48,442 nt of DNA from Lacunisphaera sp. (GCA_009695095.1 SIBQ01000018.1:1-48442); one strand, 5' to 3'; counted from the stretch's first letter, positions 27,660-38,462 are shown. Program-made: numbers and translations. Notes: generated by a model from the letters alone, not told the origin.

Positions 27660-28613
27660 ATGAAACCAACGATCAACACCGCGCCTGAGCCGGTCGTGCC
27701 GCCCAAGGTGGTGGCGGAATGGCTGCAGCCTTTCACCGATTACCTGGCGAAGGAGCGGCGTTACTCGGTCTACACCGTACGCAACTACCGGCAGGCGTTC
27801 GAGGATTTCTATCGCTGGATGGGGCAGGCCAAGCGCGATTGGCGCACCGTCGCCGGGCTCACGTCCCGGGATGCGCGCGACTTCATCATCGAGGCGCAGC
27901 GCCGCTTCGACCGACGCACACTGCACAACCACGTTTCCGGCCTGCGGACCTTCTTTCGCTTCTGGATGCAGCGCGGCCGGCTGAAGCACAATCCCTTCGC
28001 CGGGGTGCCGTTGCCCAAGCTCGAGAAAGTCTTGCCTAAATTTCTGACGGAGACGCAAATGCCGCTGCTGCTCAGCGGTCCGCTAAAATTATTCGCGAAT
28101 GAAAGCCTCGATGCCTTCACCGCTTGGCGCGACCGGCTGGTGCTCGAGCTGCTCTATGGCGGCGGGCTGCGCGTGAGCGAGCTGGTGGGCCTGGACTACC
28201 GGGACATTGATTTCGGCGCCGGCAGCGCCCGCGTGCTCGGCAAGGGCCGGAAGGAACGGATGTGTCCGCTCGGCGCCATGGCCATGGTGGTGATGAAGAA
28301 GTTTCGCGATGAATTCGCCAGCGGAACCGAGGGGGACGATCCGGTGGTCATCACCACACAGCACAAGCGGATACAGGTGCGCGCCGTGCAATTGCTGGTG
28401 AAGAAATATCTAGCTCACGCCGACCTGCCGATGGATCTCTCGCCGCACAAGGTGCGGCATTCCTACGCCACGCACCTGCTCAACTCCGGCGCCGACCTGC
28501 GCACGGTGCAGGAGCTGCTCGGCCACGCCAACCTGACGACGACGCAGATTTATACTCACACCAGCGTCGCCCGGCTGAAGGAAATCTACGCCAAGGCCCA
28601 TCCGCGGGCCTGA
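27660..28613 (+). CDS. xerC: Tyrosine recombinase XerC/XerD type
   Basis: This recombinase resolves chromosome dimers at dif with FtsK. The 317-residue protein has an N-terminal SAM-like DNA-binding domain (YTVRNYRQAFEDFYRWMG). Its catalytic domain holds the expected residues: Arg171 (GGGLRVSELVGLD), Lys195 (GKGRKERM), His263 and Arg266 (SPHKVRHSYATHLL), His289 (LGHANLTTTQ) and Tyr298 (IYTH). Which Xer it is cannot be told without the partner; I name it xerC on the general match. It is intact, in contrast to the integrase fossil at 450-924. Confidence 0.85.
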   Translation: MKPTINTAPEPVVPPKVVAEWLQPFTDYLAKERRYSVYTVRNYRQAFEDFYRWMGQAKRDWRTVAGLTSRDARDFIIEAQRRFDRRTLHNHVSGLRTFFRFWMQRGRLKHNPFAGVPLPKLEKVLPKFLTETQMPLLLSGPLKLFANESLDAFTAWRDRLVLELLYGGGLRVSELVGLDYRDIDFGAGSARVLGKGRKERMCPLGAMAMVVMKKFRDEFASGTEGDDPVVITTQHKRIQVRAVQLLVKKYLAHADLPMDLSPHKVRHSYATHLLNSGADLRTVQELLGHANLTTTQIYTHTSVARLKEIYAKAHPRA

Positions 28614-28696
28614 GAGCTGTTGATTTTACGGGAAAGGTTTAAGACAATCCACCGTAGCGTTTCTCCGGCTTACGACTTACAGCTCAAAACTTATCA
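28614..28696. other. Short intergenic repeat-like gap
   Basis: Contains GGCTTACGACTTACAGCTCA, then AAACTTATCAC, similar to the AGCTTA-type run upstream of der. It lies between the convergent ends of xerC and the propeller gene. No terminator stem was clear. Confidence 0.35.
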
Positions 28697-30934
28697 CTAT
28701 TTCAGCGGCAGCCGTGTCGACAAGCTGTTGCCGGCGTCGTCGTAGAGGACGATTTCCACGGACGTGGCGCCCGCGGCCCTAGCCTCGGGAATTTCCGCCG
28801 TGAAGCGCTCCTCGCGGCCGTCGAGGATGCCGTCGGCCGGGTGGGTCACGGTCTCGTGCGTGCCGTTGTTGAGCACAAATTCCGCGCCCTGGAGCAGGGA
28901 GAGGGCGTCGCGGCCGTCCACCGAGATCAGAATCATCCCGTTGCTGTGCTGCACTGAAGTGGCGCTGAGGTCGGGCGGCGTGCGGTCGACCAGCAGGTTG
29001 TCGGTCTCATAGGTGTAGCTGAGGCGCTGGGCGGCGGACCGGGGCGACTGCTCGCTGGCCGTCAGGCGGGTCAAGTAGAGGCCCTCGGGCAGTCCGCCGG
29101 TCTCATACTGCACGTAGCTGTCGGAGGAGTTGACCGTGAGGTCGGTCCAGGTCTCGGTCTTTTCCGCGCGGATGGAGAAGGTATAGGCGAGGGTGTCGCC
29201 GTCGGGATCGCTGACCATCCAATAGACCACCTGCGTGCCGGGTTGTGCGACGACCTGGCTGTTTAGGAAGGCGCTCTTGCGTTTGTCGGTGGCGTCGTCG
29301 CCCGGGTCACGCTGGTTGGGGAAAAGCAATTGATTGAGGGTGACGACCGCGCTGGGCGGCTGTTCGCCGGCGGGAATCAGCCCGAGGTTGGGGGAGAGAA
29401 TCCGGAAGTTCGCCAGCGTCGGGCGATGGTTTTGCGGCAGGTTATAGAGCGCCGCCTTGTCGATTTGGAAATCGGCCGCGGCGCCGGTGACCTTCAGGCG
29501 GAATTTGACGTAGCGGCCCCGCAACCCGTCCGCATAGAACGCGCCGTCGCGCACCTTCATCTCGGTCCAGGGGGTCCAGCCCTCCAACTCGTCGCTGCCA
29601 TAGTTGGTGCGCACCTCGACCTTGAGTGCCGGTAGTTCCACGCCACGGAGACGGGAGAAGCGGAACCCGCCCAGATCGGCGGACTGGTTGAGGTCGAGCC
29701 GCTTGGTTTCAAGCTCACGCACAGGGGCGGTGGCGAAGGACATGAGGGCCAGGCCGGGTGCGTTGTTGCGCAGCAGGAGGAAGCGGCCGTCGCCGAGTGC
29801 GGCGAGGTCGTTGAGCTGGGCCGAAACGCTGCCGGCAAAGGTCAGCAAGCGTCGCGCCACGGGGTCGTAGCCGAACGCGTCGCCCATATCGCCGGCGGTC
29901 AGCAACAGCCAGCCATTATGCCGGGCAAGGCGGTATAGCGCGATGTTCAACCTGGTGACGACGCTCTCGGGGAATCCGTCGGCCGGAAAACGCACGACGC
30001 TGGTGCGGCCGATGAAGCCGGGTTTCGGTGTCTCCTTCTCCTTGTCCTTGCTCTCGTCCTTGGGATCGGGAGCCCGGCCCACGCGAATGGTGTCGCTGGT
30101 GGTGAAAACCAGCCCGGCGTAGAAGCTGCCGTCCTCCATTGGCAGCAGATCCACGACCTCGGCGGCAAGGTTTTCCTGCAGAATAAGCGGCGAGCCGCCG
30201 GCGGTGCCAAACGAGTAGACATTACCTTTTGGCGAGGAGCCGGCAATAATCCGGCCGTCGACGAGGCGGGCGAGCTTGCGGACGTTGCGGTCGCGGACCC
30301 CGCCAAAGAGAGTGACGCCCTTGTCGACGAGCACCTTGTCGTCGCCGATCTTGCCCTCGATGAGGCCGGCCGTGGCGAGTTTCTTGAGGTCGAGACGGTA
30401 GATTTTCCCGGGATTGCCGGTCGCGGCCAGTACGCCGCCGTCGGGTAGCGGCAGGAAATCGAACACCGAGTCGGCGGGCAGCGGCACGCGCGCCAGGGTC
30501 TTGCCGTCCTTCACGAGGTAGATGGCCGCGGTGGGCGAAGTGCCGATGAGCAGGCTGCCATCGGCGAGGGGTTGCACCGCGATGGCCTGGGTCTCGGCCA
30601 CGTCCGCGATCTCGCGGACGGTGTAGGTGCTGTCCTTGGGGTTGAAGGTGACTTCCTGCACCTTGCCCTCTGGCCCGGTGCCGATGACGAAGCGGTTGGC
30701 GCCGGCGGGCTTCAACTGCCAGAGGATATCGCCAAGCTTCGGACCGGTCAGGTCGGTGAACACCGGGCCGGGTAGCACGCGTCCGTCGGAGCGGGTTGCG
30801 AGACCCTTCAGGTTGCGGCTGGCGACGTCCCGTCCGAAATCCACCTCAAGTTGTTTCGTGAGAGGGTCGGCGGGGAGAGCCACCACCAAACACACGAATG
30901 ACACGAAGAGGGCGGAAAGTCGGGGGTAGGACAT
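28697..30934 (-). CDS. Secreted beta-propeller and Ig-like domain protein
   Basis: The 745-residue protein has a signal peptide (LSALFVSFVCLVVALPADP). A long run of beta-propeller-like blades follows, with repeated LxDGxxxAAxxxxGxIYxL patterns such as DGGVLAATGNPGKIYRLDL, DGRIIAGSSPKGNVYSFGT and DGSFYAGLVFTTSDTIRVG. The C-terminal 250 residues look like discoidin- and fibronectin-like beta-sandwiches (WTDLTVNSSDSYVQYETGG, YETDNLLVDRTPPDLSAT). Such proteins bind ligands or partners at the surface or in the periplasm. Function is unknown. The start MSYPRLSALF at 30934 was chosen for the signal peptide. Confidence 0.75.
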   Translation of the reverse strand: MSYPRLSALFVSFVCLVVALPADPLTKQLEVDFGRDVASRNLKGLATRSDGRVLPGPVFTDLTGPKLGDILWQLKPAGANRFVIGTGPEGKVQEVTFNPKDSTYTVREIADVAETQAIAVQPLADGSLLIGTSPTAAIYLVKDGKTLARVPLPADSVFDFLPLPDGGVLAATGNPGKIYRLDLKKLATAGLIEGKIGDDKVLVDKGVTLFGGVRDRNVRKLARLVDGRIIAGSSPKGNVYSFGTAGGSPLILQENLAAEVVDLLPMEDGSFYAGLVFTTSDTIRVGRAPDPKDESKDKEKETPKPGFIGRTSVVRFPADGFPESVVTRLNIALYRLARHNGWLLLTAGDMGDAFGYDPVARRLLTFAGSVSAQLNDLAALGDGRFLLLRNNAPGLALMSFATAPVRELETKRLDLNQSADLGGFRFSRLRGVELPALKVEVRTNYGSDELEGWTPWTEMKVRDGAFYADGLRGRYVKFRLKVTGAAADFQIDKAALYNLPQNHRPTLANFRILSPNLGLIPAGEQPPSAVVTLNQLLFPNQRDPGDDATDKRKSAFLNSQVVAQPGTQVVYWMVSDPDGDTLAYTFSIRAEKTETWTDLTVNSSDSYVQYETGGLPEGLYLTRLTASEQSPRSAAQRLSYTYETDNLLVDRTPPDLSATSVQHSNGMILISVDGRDALSLLQGAEFVLNNGTHETVTHPADGILDGREERFTAEIPEARAAGATSVEIVLYDDAGNSLSTRLPLK

Positions 30935-30950
30935 AAATTTATCGGAGCGC

Positions 30951-31026
30951 GTCATCCTGAGTGGAGCGAAGGATCCAGAGTGATTCGCATCATTCTGAAG
31001 AATTCTTCGCTCCGCTCAGAATGACA
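30951..31026. repeat. TCATCCTGAG palindromic repeat
   Basis: The sequence GTCATCCTGAGTGGAGCGAA GGATCC faces TTCTTCGCTCCGCTCAGAATG ACA in inverted orientation around a short centre, giving a long imperfect stem. This text type is a widespread interspersed palindrome in bacterial genomes. It lies between the propeller gene and the S55 gene, upstream of the former. Confidence 0.75.
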
Positions 31027-31050
31027 CGCGAGTGGGGATAAAGGGGTGGC

Positions 31051-32829
31051 TCAGTCGGTGATTTTCAGCGGCCTACGCGCCAGGATGTTGAACAGCCGGC
31101 CGGGCAGGATTTGCTTTTCCCAGAGGGGAGCCAGGACATCGCGGCGCTGGAACCGGGCCTCGTCTGCGCTGCGGGCGATGCGCTCCAGTGAGCCGGGCAT
31201 CTCCGGGGTCAGGGTGCGCTGGTCGGTCATCAGCCGCGTCTTCTCCATCACCGCGAGATAGAGTCCATCGCCCTTGCGGAAATCCCGCAGGGCGGAGATG
31301 TATTCTTCGAAGCTGCGTAATTGCGCGATCGCCACAATCCGCGACCGGCCGGTCAGCTCGTCGAGGGCGGGGCCGGTGCTGAGGATGACCTCGAGCTCCT
31401 TGCCGGCCCATTCGCGCGGGACGTCTAGGCCGACCAGCTCGCTCAGCGGGTCGCCTTGGAAGGGACGCCAGCCGACAGTGAAATCGACGTGCTCGCCCGG
31501 CGCGGCCTCCGTGCGCGACACCAGCATCTGTTCGATGTTGCCCGACGGGGTCTCGGGCGTGTCCTCGATGCTGAACCGGATGTGCGAGGGAAAGACGCGT
31601 TCGTAGGGATTGAAGAGCCAGAGCGAGAGATTGCCGACGAAGTCGCCGAGCCCCTGGTTGAAGCCCTGTGGGCCGGGATATAGCTGGCTCAGTTCCACGG
31701 GCGCCGAGCCGGGAAAATCCACGGTGGTGGTCACCTTGAACCCGCGGGAGAAGCCGGACTCGTTGGAGCCCATGACGGCTTGCGCGAGCCCGGTGGCCAC
31801 GATGAGCGGCAGCACCTGCTCATGGCGCACGACCTCGAAGTGGAGCGCCTTGCGGTTGGCGCGGCCGGGGAACACCACATCGACCGGCACCATTACCGGT
31901 ATGCGTCCAAGTTCGCCGTAGATGCCGGAAAGGCGGTCCTGGCTGAAGGCGCCGATGATGCCGCCGGTGTTGCTGATTTTGACGGAATTGAACTGGCTCG
32001 GGAGAATCGTAACGATCTCGGCCGATGCCATCGGCAGCTCGGTCGCGCCGAGGCGAAGCATGGGATGGCCGAAAGCCAGGATGCGGTTGCCGTCCACATG
32101 AGAGACCGTGCCGGTGCCCGCGAGGCTAATGTCGCCCACGGCCAACGCCACCGCGACAACGTCGCCGGGCCTAAGAGATTTTGGATTTGGGACTGCGGAT
32201 CGCGGATGGTCCGAGCCGGAGTCACTGCCGCCCAGGCCATTGATGGATAGACCCAGCGCCTGAAACTGCGGGGCGAGCAGAGCCGCCACCTCGGGGGACA
32301 ATCCGCCGACGGAGAACGCCGGCGTCAGCGGCTGAAAATCGCTCGCGGTGACGATCACCGGTGCCATGCGGCTATCGCGGTCGCCTTTGACGGGGATCGG
32401 CGTCGGCGCGAAGGAATCCCTGACCGGTGGCAGCGAGCTGACCTCGAGCATGTCGCTGATGGGGGTGAAGCCCGCATAGCGCACCGTTTCAAAGCGCTGG
32501 ATCTGGTAGGAGAGCACACCGGCTAGCTGGCCGTCGATGTAGAGCGGGCTGCCGCTCATGCCGGCCACGGCGCCCATGGATTGCACGCGTGGGTCGGTCA
32601 GCTCGCACAGGATCATGCTTTTGCCTGGCCCGAGGGCGTTACGTAGGATGCCGGTCACCTGCACGCTGAAGGGCTCGGGATCATGGCCCTTGAAGACGGT
32701 CCAGACCTCGCCCTTCATTCCCGGCTGCAAATCATTGAGCGGGAGGAGCGGTGCGCCGATTGGTTGGGCGGGCAGAATTTCCACCACGACGACGCAAAGG
32801 ACACTAAGAATACAGCGGCGGAGTTTCAT
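31051..32829 (-). CDS. SpoIVB/S55-type peptidase-domain secreted protein
   Basis: The 592-residue protein starts with a signal peptide (MKLRRCILSVLCVVVVEILP). The N-terminal domain has the S55 signature GMSGSPLYIDGQLAGVLSY with the candidate catalytic Ser at about 94 and a following GHPMLRLGATELPMASAEI block with the expected His (VDGNRILAFGHPML). In spore formers SpoIVB signals across a membrane by self-cleavage and cleaves SpoIVFA. Here no sporulation genes are seen, so the role must differ. The remaining 300 residues are beta-rich and not assigned. Loop residues GSDSGSDHPRSAVPNPKS are coded by low-complexity DNA (32166-32222). Confidence 0.75.
   Translation of the reverse strand: MKLRRCILSVLCVVVVEILPAQPIGAPLLPLNDLQPGMKGEVWTVFKGHDPEPFSVQVTGILRNALGPGKSMILCELTDPRVQSMGAVAGMSGSPLYIDGQLAGVLSYQIQRFETVRYAGFTPISDMLEVSSLPPVRDSFAPTPIPVKGDRDSRMAPVIVTASDFQPLTPAFSVGGLSPEVAALLAPQFQALGLSINGLGGSDSGSDHPRSAVPNPKSLRPGDVVAVALAVGDISLAGTGTVSHVDGNRILAFGHPMLRLGATELPMASAEIVTILPSQFNSVKISNTGGIIGAFSQDRLSGIYGELGRIPVMVPVDVVFPGRANRKALHFEVVRHEQVLPLIVATGLAQAVMGSNESGFSRGFKVTTTVDFPGSAPVELSQLYPGPQGFNQGLGDFVGNLSLWLFNPYERVFPSHIRFSIEDTPETPSGNIEQMLVSRTEAAPGEHVDFTVGWRPFQGDPLSELVGLDVPREWAGKELEVILSTGPALDELTGRSRIVAIAQLRSFEEYISALRDFRKGDGLYLAVMEKTRLMTDQRTLTPEMPGSLERIARSADEARFQRRDVLAPLWEKQILPGRLFNILARRPLKITD
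32166..32222. repeat. Low-complexity GGATTTTGG-type run inside the S55 gene
   Basis: The text AGAGATTTTGGATTTGGGAC TGCGGATCGCGGATGG is a near-tandem run of GGAT-containing units, unlike the surrounding codons. It is translated on the other strand as an Arg/Ser/Pro/Asn-rich loop between two conserved blocks, so the insertion kept the frame. The similar event in icd suggests a common process. Confidence 0.4.
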
Positions 32830-32886
32830 GCGTTGTGTCGTGGTGCCGTTATGGTTGATTCTTCAGACGGTTGGCTGGCCTGAATC

Positions 32887-34161
<1,275 letters not shown>

Positions 34162-34165
34162 TTTT

Positions 34166-34238
34166 CACCACGACTTACACGGATGGGCACTGCTGCCTTG
34201 GCTTTCAATCCGGGAAATCTCTGCAATCCGTGGTCGTT
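34166..34238. repeat. Inverted TCCGTG repeat between nadE and hemL
   Basis: The gap contains TTCACCACGACTTACACGGAT and later AATCCGTGGTCG in opposite orientation, forming a loose inverted repeat of the 'atccgtggt' kind common in such genomes. It lies directly upstream of hemL and after the nadE stop. No promoter is clear. Confidence 0.45.
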
Positions 34239-35903
34239 CTAGCTCACGTATTTCTGCACGATCGGAATCCGGCGACCGACGCCGAAGGCGAGGGGCGTGA
34301 TCTTCAGACCGGGGGCGGCCTGCTTGCGCTTGTATTCGTTGAGGTCGACCCGGCGGACGATGTCGTTGACCACGCACTGGGCGAAGCCCAGCGCGGCGAG
34401 GTCGGCGCGTGACAGGCCTTCCTCGATGTAACCCTTGAGGAGGGCGTCGAGCATCTCGTAAGGTGGCAGGCTGTCCTGGTCGGTCTGGTCGGGCCGCAGC
34501 TCGGCGCTCGGGGCCTTGTCAATGCTGGAGCGCGGAATGACCTCCTTGTTGCGGTTGATCCAGCGGGCGAGAGCGTAGACTTGCATCTTGAACACGTCGC
34601 TGATGACCGCGAGGCCGCCGCACATGTCGCCGTAGAGAGTGCAATAGCCGACGGCCAGTTCGCTTTTGTTGCCGGTGGTGAGTAGCAGAGCGCCAAACTT
34701 GTTGGAGATGGCCATGAGGAGCAGGCCGCGGGCGCGGGCCTGGATGTTCTCCTCGGCGATGTCGCGCGGCCGGTTGGCGAAGACCGGCGCGAGGGTCTTT
34801 TCTGCGGCAGCGACCGCCTCGGCGATGGAAATGGTGTGGAATTCCAAGCCGAGGTTGCGGGCGACTGCGACCGCGTCGTCCTTGGAGTGCTGGCTGGAAA
34901 TGACCGAGGGCAGGCTGATGCCGATCACGTTCTTCGGGCCGAGCGCCTCGGCAGCGATGACAGCGGTGAGGGCGGAATCGATGCCGCCGGAGAGCCCGAG
35001 CAGGGCCTTGGTGAAACCGGTTTTTCGGGCGTAGTCGCGGACCCCGAGCACCAGCGCATCGTAGATGTCGGCGAGCTCCTCCTGCTCGTAGGTGGGGTGA
35101 AGATGCGGGGAGCTCGGCGCAGGGAGCTTGGCGCCAGAAAGCCCAACCTCAATGACCTTTAGTTCCTCGCGGAAGGCGGCGAGTCCGCCGAGGATTTTTC
35201 CGGAGGCGTCGCAGACCATGCTGCGGCCTTCAAAGATGAGTTCGTCATTGCCGCCGACGGCGTTACAGTAGGCGGCGGCGCAGCCACAGTTCTTGGCGGC
35301 GTCGGACACCAGCGTGCGGCGGAGGGTGTTTTTGGCAACATACCAAGGACTGGCGGAGAGATTAAGCAACAGGTCCACCTTCTGGTCGTGCAGCCATTTG
35401 ACCGGGTCTAGGACGTAGAACCGGCGCGTGGGGACGAGCGGATGGGCCCAGATGTCCTCGCAAATGCTCAGGCCGATGCGCTTGCCGCCGAATTCCACGA
35501 TGATCGGCAGCTTGGCCGGCTCGAAGTAGCGGTCCTCGTCGAACACATCATAGGTTGGCAGCAGGCATTTGCGGGCGGAGGCGAGGATTTTGCCTTGCTG
35601 GCAGAAAGCGGCGGCGTTGAAAGCCGAGCGGCCCTGGCCGGTCATGTTGGCCTCGGTGTAGCCGATCAGCGCGGGTACGTCGCCGACCTGGGCGGCGAGC
35701 TCGCGGGTGGCCTTTTCCACGTCAGGGACGAAGCGCTTCTTGAACAGCAGGTCGCGGGGCGGGTAGCCGCTGACGGCCAGCTCCGGAAACAGCACCAGTT
35801 CGGCGCCTTGGGCGACCAGCGCGCGGTAAGCCTCGACGATGCGCCGGCTGTTGCCGGCGAGGTCGCCAACGATGGTGTTGATCTGGGCTAGGCCGATGCG
35901 CAT
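34239..35903 (-). CDS. nadE: Glutamine-dependent NAD+ synthetase
   Basis: The enzyme amidates deamido-NAD+ to NAD+ using glutamine. The 554-residue protein carries both domains. A nitrilase-like glutaminase (1-~260) has the triad residues in [13 protein letters not shown] (Glu41), [20 protein letters not shown] (Lys) and [12 protein letters not shown] (Cys). A C-terminal synthetase domain has [20 protein letters not shown] (PP-loop), [40 protein letters not shown] and [31 protein letters not shown] at 35903 is the usual start; the frame opens five codons upstream. Confidence 0.95.
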   Translation of the reverse strand: MRIGLAQINTIVGDLAGNSRRIVEAYRALVAQGAELVLFPELAVSGYPPRDLLFKKRFVPDVEKATRELAAQVGDVPALIGYTEANMTGQGRSAFNAAAFCQQGKILASARKCLLPTYDVFDEDRYFEPAKLPIIVEFGGKRIGLSICEDIWAHPLVPTRRFYVLDPVKWLHDQKVDLLLNLSASPWYVAKNTLRRTLVSDAAKNCGCAAAYCNAVGGNDELIFEGRSMVCDASGKILGGLAAFREELKVIEVGLSGAKLPAPSSPHLHPTYEQEELADIYDALVLGVRDYARKTGFTKALLGLSGGIDSALTAVIAAEALGPKNVIGISLPSVISSQHSKDDAVAVARNLGLEFHTISIAEAVAAAEKTLAPVFANRPRDIAEENIQARARGLLLMAISNKFGALLLTTGNKSELAVGYCTLYGDMCGGLAVISDVFKMQVYALARWINRNKEVIPRSSIDKAPSAELRPDQTDQDSLPPYEMLDALLKGYIEEGLSRADLAALGFAQCVVNDIVRRVDLNEYKRKQAAPGLKITPLAFGVGRRIPIVQKYVS

Positions 35904-36002
35904 GGGAGAAGGGCCCAACCTGAGGGCAAAGCGCTGGACTGCAACCTCAAGCCGCGGATTACTCTAGCCCGGGCCGCGGATTTCCGCCTACTGTGCCGGG
36001 CC

Positions 36003-36590
36003 ATGGTAAACACTCCCGCCAGCCGTCTGATTCTCGCCTCCGACTCGCCGCGGCGGATGAAGCTGCTGGCTCAACTCGGCCTGCCGTTCGAGGTCGTCCC
36101 GGCCGACGTGACCGAGCTCGAGGCGCCTGACGCCGACCCTCGCGAAATGGTGCGGCATAACGCCGCGCTCAAGGCCGACTGGGTCGCCGCGCGCCACACC
36201 GACGCCACCGTGATCGGCGCGGACACGACGGTGTTCATCGACCGCACCGTGCTCAACAAGCCCCGCGACCTTGCCGAGGCCCGGGTAATGCTGCGGATGC
36301 TGCGCGGGCGCACCCACACGGTCTTTACCGGACTGGCGGTCCGGCGGCAGAGCGACGGGTTGAAGCTCGACGCGGAGGTTGCCAGCGAGGTGACCTTCAA
36401 GGCCTTTGACGACGACACCCTCGAGCTTTACCTCAGCCGGGTGCACACCTTGGACAAGGCCGGCGGTTATGCCATCCAGCAACACGGCGAGCTCATCGTG
36501 GCGGGGCATACCGGGTCGCTGACAAATATTGTGGGCCTGCCGCTCGATGAGATAAAACAACTTTTGACTAAAGCGGGTCTGAGGCGTTGA
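36003..36590 (+). CDS. maf: Maf-family nucleotide pyrophosphatase
   Basis: Maf proteins hydrolyse canonical or modified NTPs, affecting septum formation when overproduced. The 195-residue protein starts with ASRLILASDSPRRMKLLAQL, followed by ADVTELE, VIGADTTVFIDRTVLNKPRD, RMLRGRTHTVFTGLAV, LDKAGGYAIQQHGELIV and GHTGSLTNIVGLPL. Substrate preference (YhdE- or YceF-like) is unclear. It is divergent from nadE, and the gap (35904-36002) is short and GC-rich. Confidence 0.93.
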   Translation: MVNTPASRLILASDSPRRMKLLAQLGLPFEVVPADVTELEAPDADPREMVRHNAALKADWVAARHTDATVIGADTTVFIDRTVLNKPRDLAEARVMLRMLRGRTHTVFTGLAVRRQSDGLKLDAEVASEVTFKAFDDDTLELYLSRVHTLDKAGGYAIQQHGELIVAGHTGSLTNIVGLPLDEIKQLLTKAGLRR

Positions 36591-36600
36591 TTTTAATCCC

Positions 36601-37707
36601 GTGACCACCCAGTTGGCAGAGCTGAATGAGCATCCGGCCGCGCCGGAAAAGGACCCGACGGACCGCTCCATCGTGATCGGCCTCGCGTGCACCCTGCTGT
36701 TCCACCTCCTGGTCGTCTGGCTGTCGCCGGATTTCGCCTTTGACAAGTTTTCCGGGATCCACAGCGGCATCTCGGTCAACAATCGGGACCGCAGCAAGTC
36801 CTTCGATTTCGAGCTGGCCCAGCCCAAGGCGCCGGAGCAGCCCAAGAATCCGTTCAATTTCGTCGAGACCAATCCGGACGCGCCCGACAACACGCCGGAC
36901 AAGACCAATAATTTCAGCAACCGCAACCAGCAGTCCGCCCAGCCCGAGCCCGCCATGGAGAAGGATCCGGAGAACCGCCCCAGTGTGAGGGGGCAGGACG
37001 AGATCAAGAGCGACAACACCATCGTATCCGGCAACAAGGCCCAGCCGCAACTCGGCGGCCCGTCCACACCCGACGTGGCCAAAAACGACGCCCAGGACCA
37101 GCAGGCACAGGCCGCCCGCGCCGCCCTGATGCCCTTGCCCGGCTTTGAGAAAACGAAGGGTCTTTCGCCCGACGGCGTCGCGACCAATGTCTCCACCACC
37201 AAGGCGCCGACCAACCGCGCCGAGCAGGCGGTCGAGGGCGCGCCCGACGCCCGGGACCCGAACGGCGCCCTTGTAGCCCTGCCGCAGATGAGCAAGACGC
37301 AACCCCGGGAGCGCCCGCGCTTGCAGATGCAGCAGCGTCAGACAATTCTGAGCAACCGTCTCAAAGGCGCAGCCAACATCGGCATTCTCGGCATTGACGC
37401 CCGCTGGAGTGAATACGGCGAATACATCAATGAATTGATCGAGATCGTGCAGACCAAGTGGTATGACCTCCTGTCCGACAGCCGGGTTTCCCCGCCCCGC
37501 GGTTCGCACGTCATCATCACCTTCCGCATCAATTCCAAGGGTGAGACCGAGATTACCAAGGTGGAGGACGCCGACAGTGGCAAGCAGGGCGTGTTCTCCT
37601 GCCAGAATGCCATCACCTATCCGCAGCCCTACCGCAAGTGGTCGGACCAGATGATCGCGGTGCTTGGGGATTCGCAGGAGCTGACCTTCGCGTTCTACTA
37701 CCAGTGA
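36601..37707 (+). CDS. TonB/TolA-like membrane-anchored envelope protein
   Basis: The 368-residue protein has a cytosolic N-terminus, one membrane helix (about 26-42, IGLACTLLFHLLVVWLSPD), and a 230-residue linker very rich in Asn, Asp, Pro and Gln. The C-terminal domain (IDARWSEYGEYINELIEIVQ, SHVIITFRINSKGETEITKV) resembles TonB_C/TolA C-domains that contact outer-membrane partners. This is the layout of energy-transducing or tethering proteins that span the periplasm. It starts with GTG, 10 bases after maf, and ends in a GTGA overlap with the pseudouridine synthase. A second TonB-like gene is in the TolQR operon at 45181. Confidence 0.75.
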   Translation: MTTQLAELNEHPAAPEKDPTDRSIVIGLACTLLFHLLVVWLSPDFAFDKFSGIHSGISVNNRDRSKSFDFELAQPKAPEQPKNPFNFVETNPDAPDNTPDKTNNFSNRNQQSAQPEPAMEKDPENRPSVRGQDEIKSDNTIVSGNKAQPQLGGPSTPDVAKNDAQDQQAQAARAALMPLPGFEKTKGLSPDGVATNVSTTKAPTNRAEQAVEGAPDARDPNGALVALPQMSKTQPRERPRLQMQQRQTILSNRLKGAANIGILGIDARWSEYGEYINELIEIVQTKWYDLLSDSRVSPPRGSHVIITFRINSKGETEITKVEDADSGKQGVFSCQNAITYPQPYRKWSDQMIAVLGDSQELTFAFYYQ

Positions 37708-38462
37708 ACGGGTTGCCGGGAGATTTCTGGGAGACGCTGCCCTTGGGCACCGGCGCGCGATTGCTGACACGCGACCCGAACGGCCTCGCGGCCTTCGACA
37801 AGCCCCACGGCATGCTCTCGCACCCCAACGATTCCACGGACGAGCCCCGCGCGCTGCTGACCTGCCGCTACGACAATGAAGCCCAATGCTTCCAGTGGAA
37901 AGCAGCCGACGGCTCGGATCGCCGGCTGTGGCTGCTCAACCGGCTCGATTCGGCGACCTCCGGGGTGATTCTCGCCGCCGCGAGCGAGCAGCTGGCCGAA
38001 GCTATCCGCGACCACTACCTGAACAAAAAAGTGCACAAGGTTTACCAGGCGCTGGTGTTCGGCCAGACGCGCCAGAACTTAGAATTCTGGCGCGACCAGC
38101 TCGCCGTGAAGCGTTCGCACGGCCGGATCCGCACGGCTACCGTGGGCAATGTGTCGGCAGAAACCCAGTTCCAGCTCATCAGACATACGCAGAAAAATTT
38201 CTCCACCTCGCTGGTGCGGCTGGAGCCGCGCACCGGGCGCAGCCACCAGCTGCGTGTGCAGTGCGCCAAGCGGCACCTGCCGATCGTCGGCGACCAGACC
38301 TACGGTGACTTCGCGCGGAACCGGGCCTTCGCCAAGGGCACCAAGAACAAGCGGCTGTTCCTGCATTCGCTCGAGACCGGCTTTACCTACTACTTCGGTG
38401 GGAAGTCATATACATTCAGGGCCGTCGCGCCGCTGCCCAAGGATTTTACGCTGGCCTATTGA
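37704..38462 (+). CDS. RluA-family pseudouridine synthase
   Basis: RluA-family enzymes isomerise uridines in tRNA or 23S rRNA. The 252-residue protein lacks an S4 domain and contains LAAFDKPHGMLSHPNDSTDE, the catalytic NRLDSATSGVILAA (Asp at about 82), KKVHKVYQALVFG and LEPRTGRSHQLRVQCAKRHLP followed by IVGDQTYGD. This is the compact RluA/TruC-like arrangement, and the target site is unknown. The GTG start at 37704 overlaps the preceding stop codon by four bases, suggesting translational coupling with the TonB-like gene. Confidence 0.9.
   Translation: MNGLPGDFWETLPLGTGARLLTRDPNGLAAFDKPHGMLSHPNDSTDEPRALLTCRYDNEAQCFQWKAADGSDRRLWLLNRLDSATSGVILAAASEQLAEAIRDHYLNKKVHKVYQALVFGQTRQNLEFWRDQLAVKRSHGRIRTATVGNVSAETQFQLIRHTQKNFSTSLVRLEPRTGRSHQLRVQCAKRHLPIVGDQTYGDFARNRAFAKGTKNKRLFLHSLETGFTYYFGGKSYTFRAVAPLPKDFTLAY

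Noticed and set aside
36568-37770. A 400-codon antisense frame in the TonB-like gene
   Set aside because: The Asn/Pro-rich sense strand creates a long open antisense by composition; the sense protein has a membrane anchor and a recognisable C-domain.
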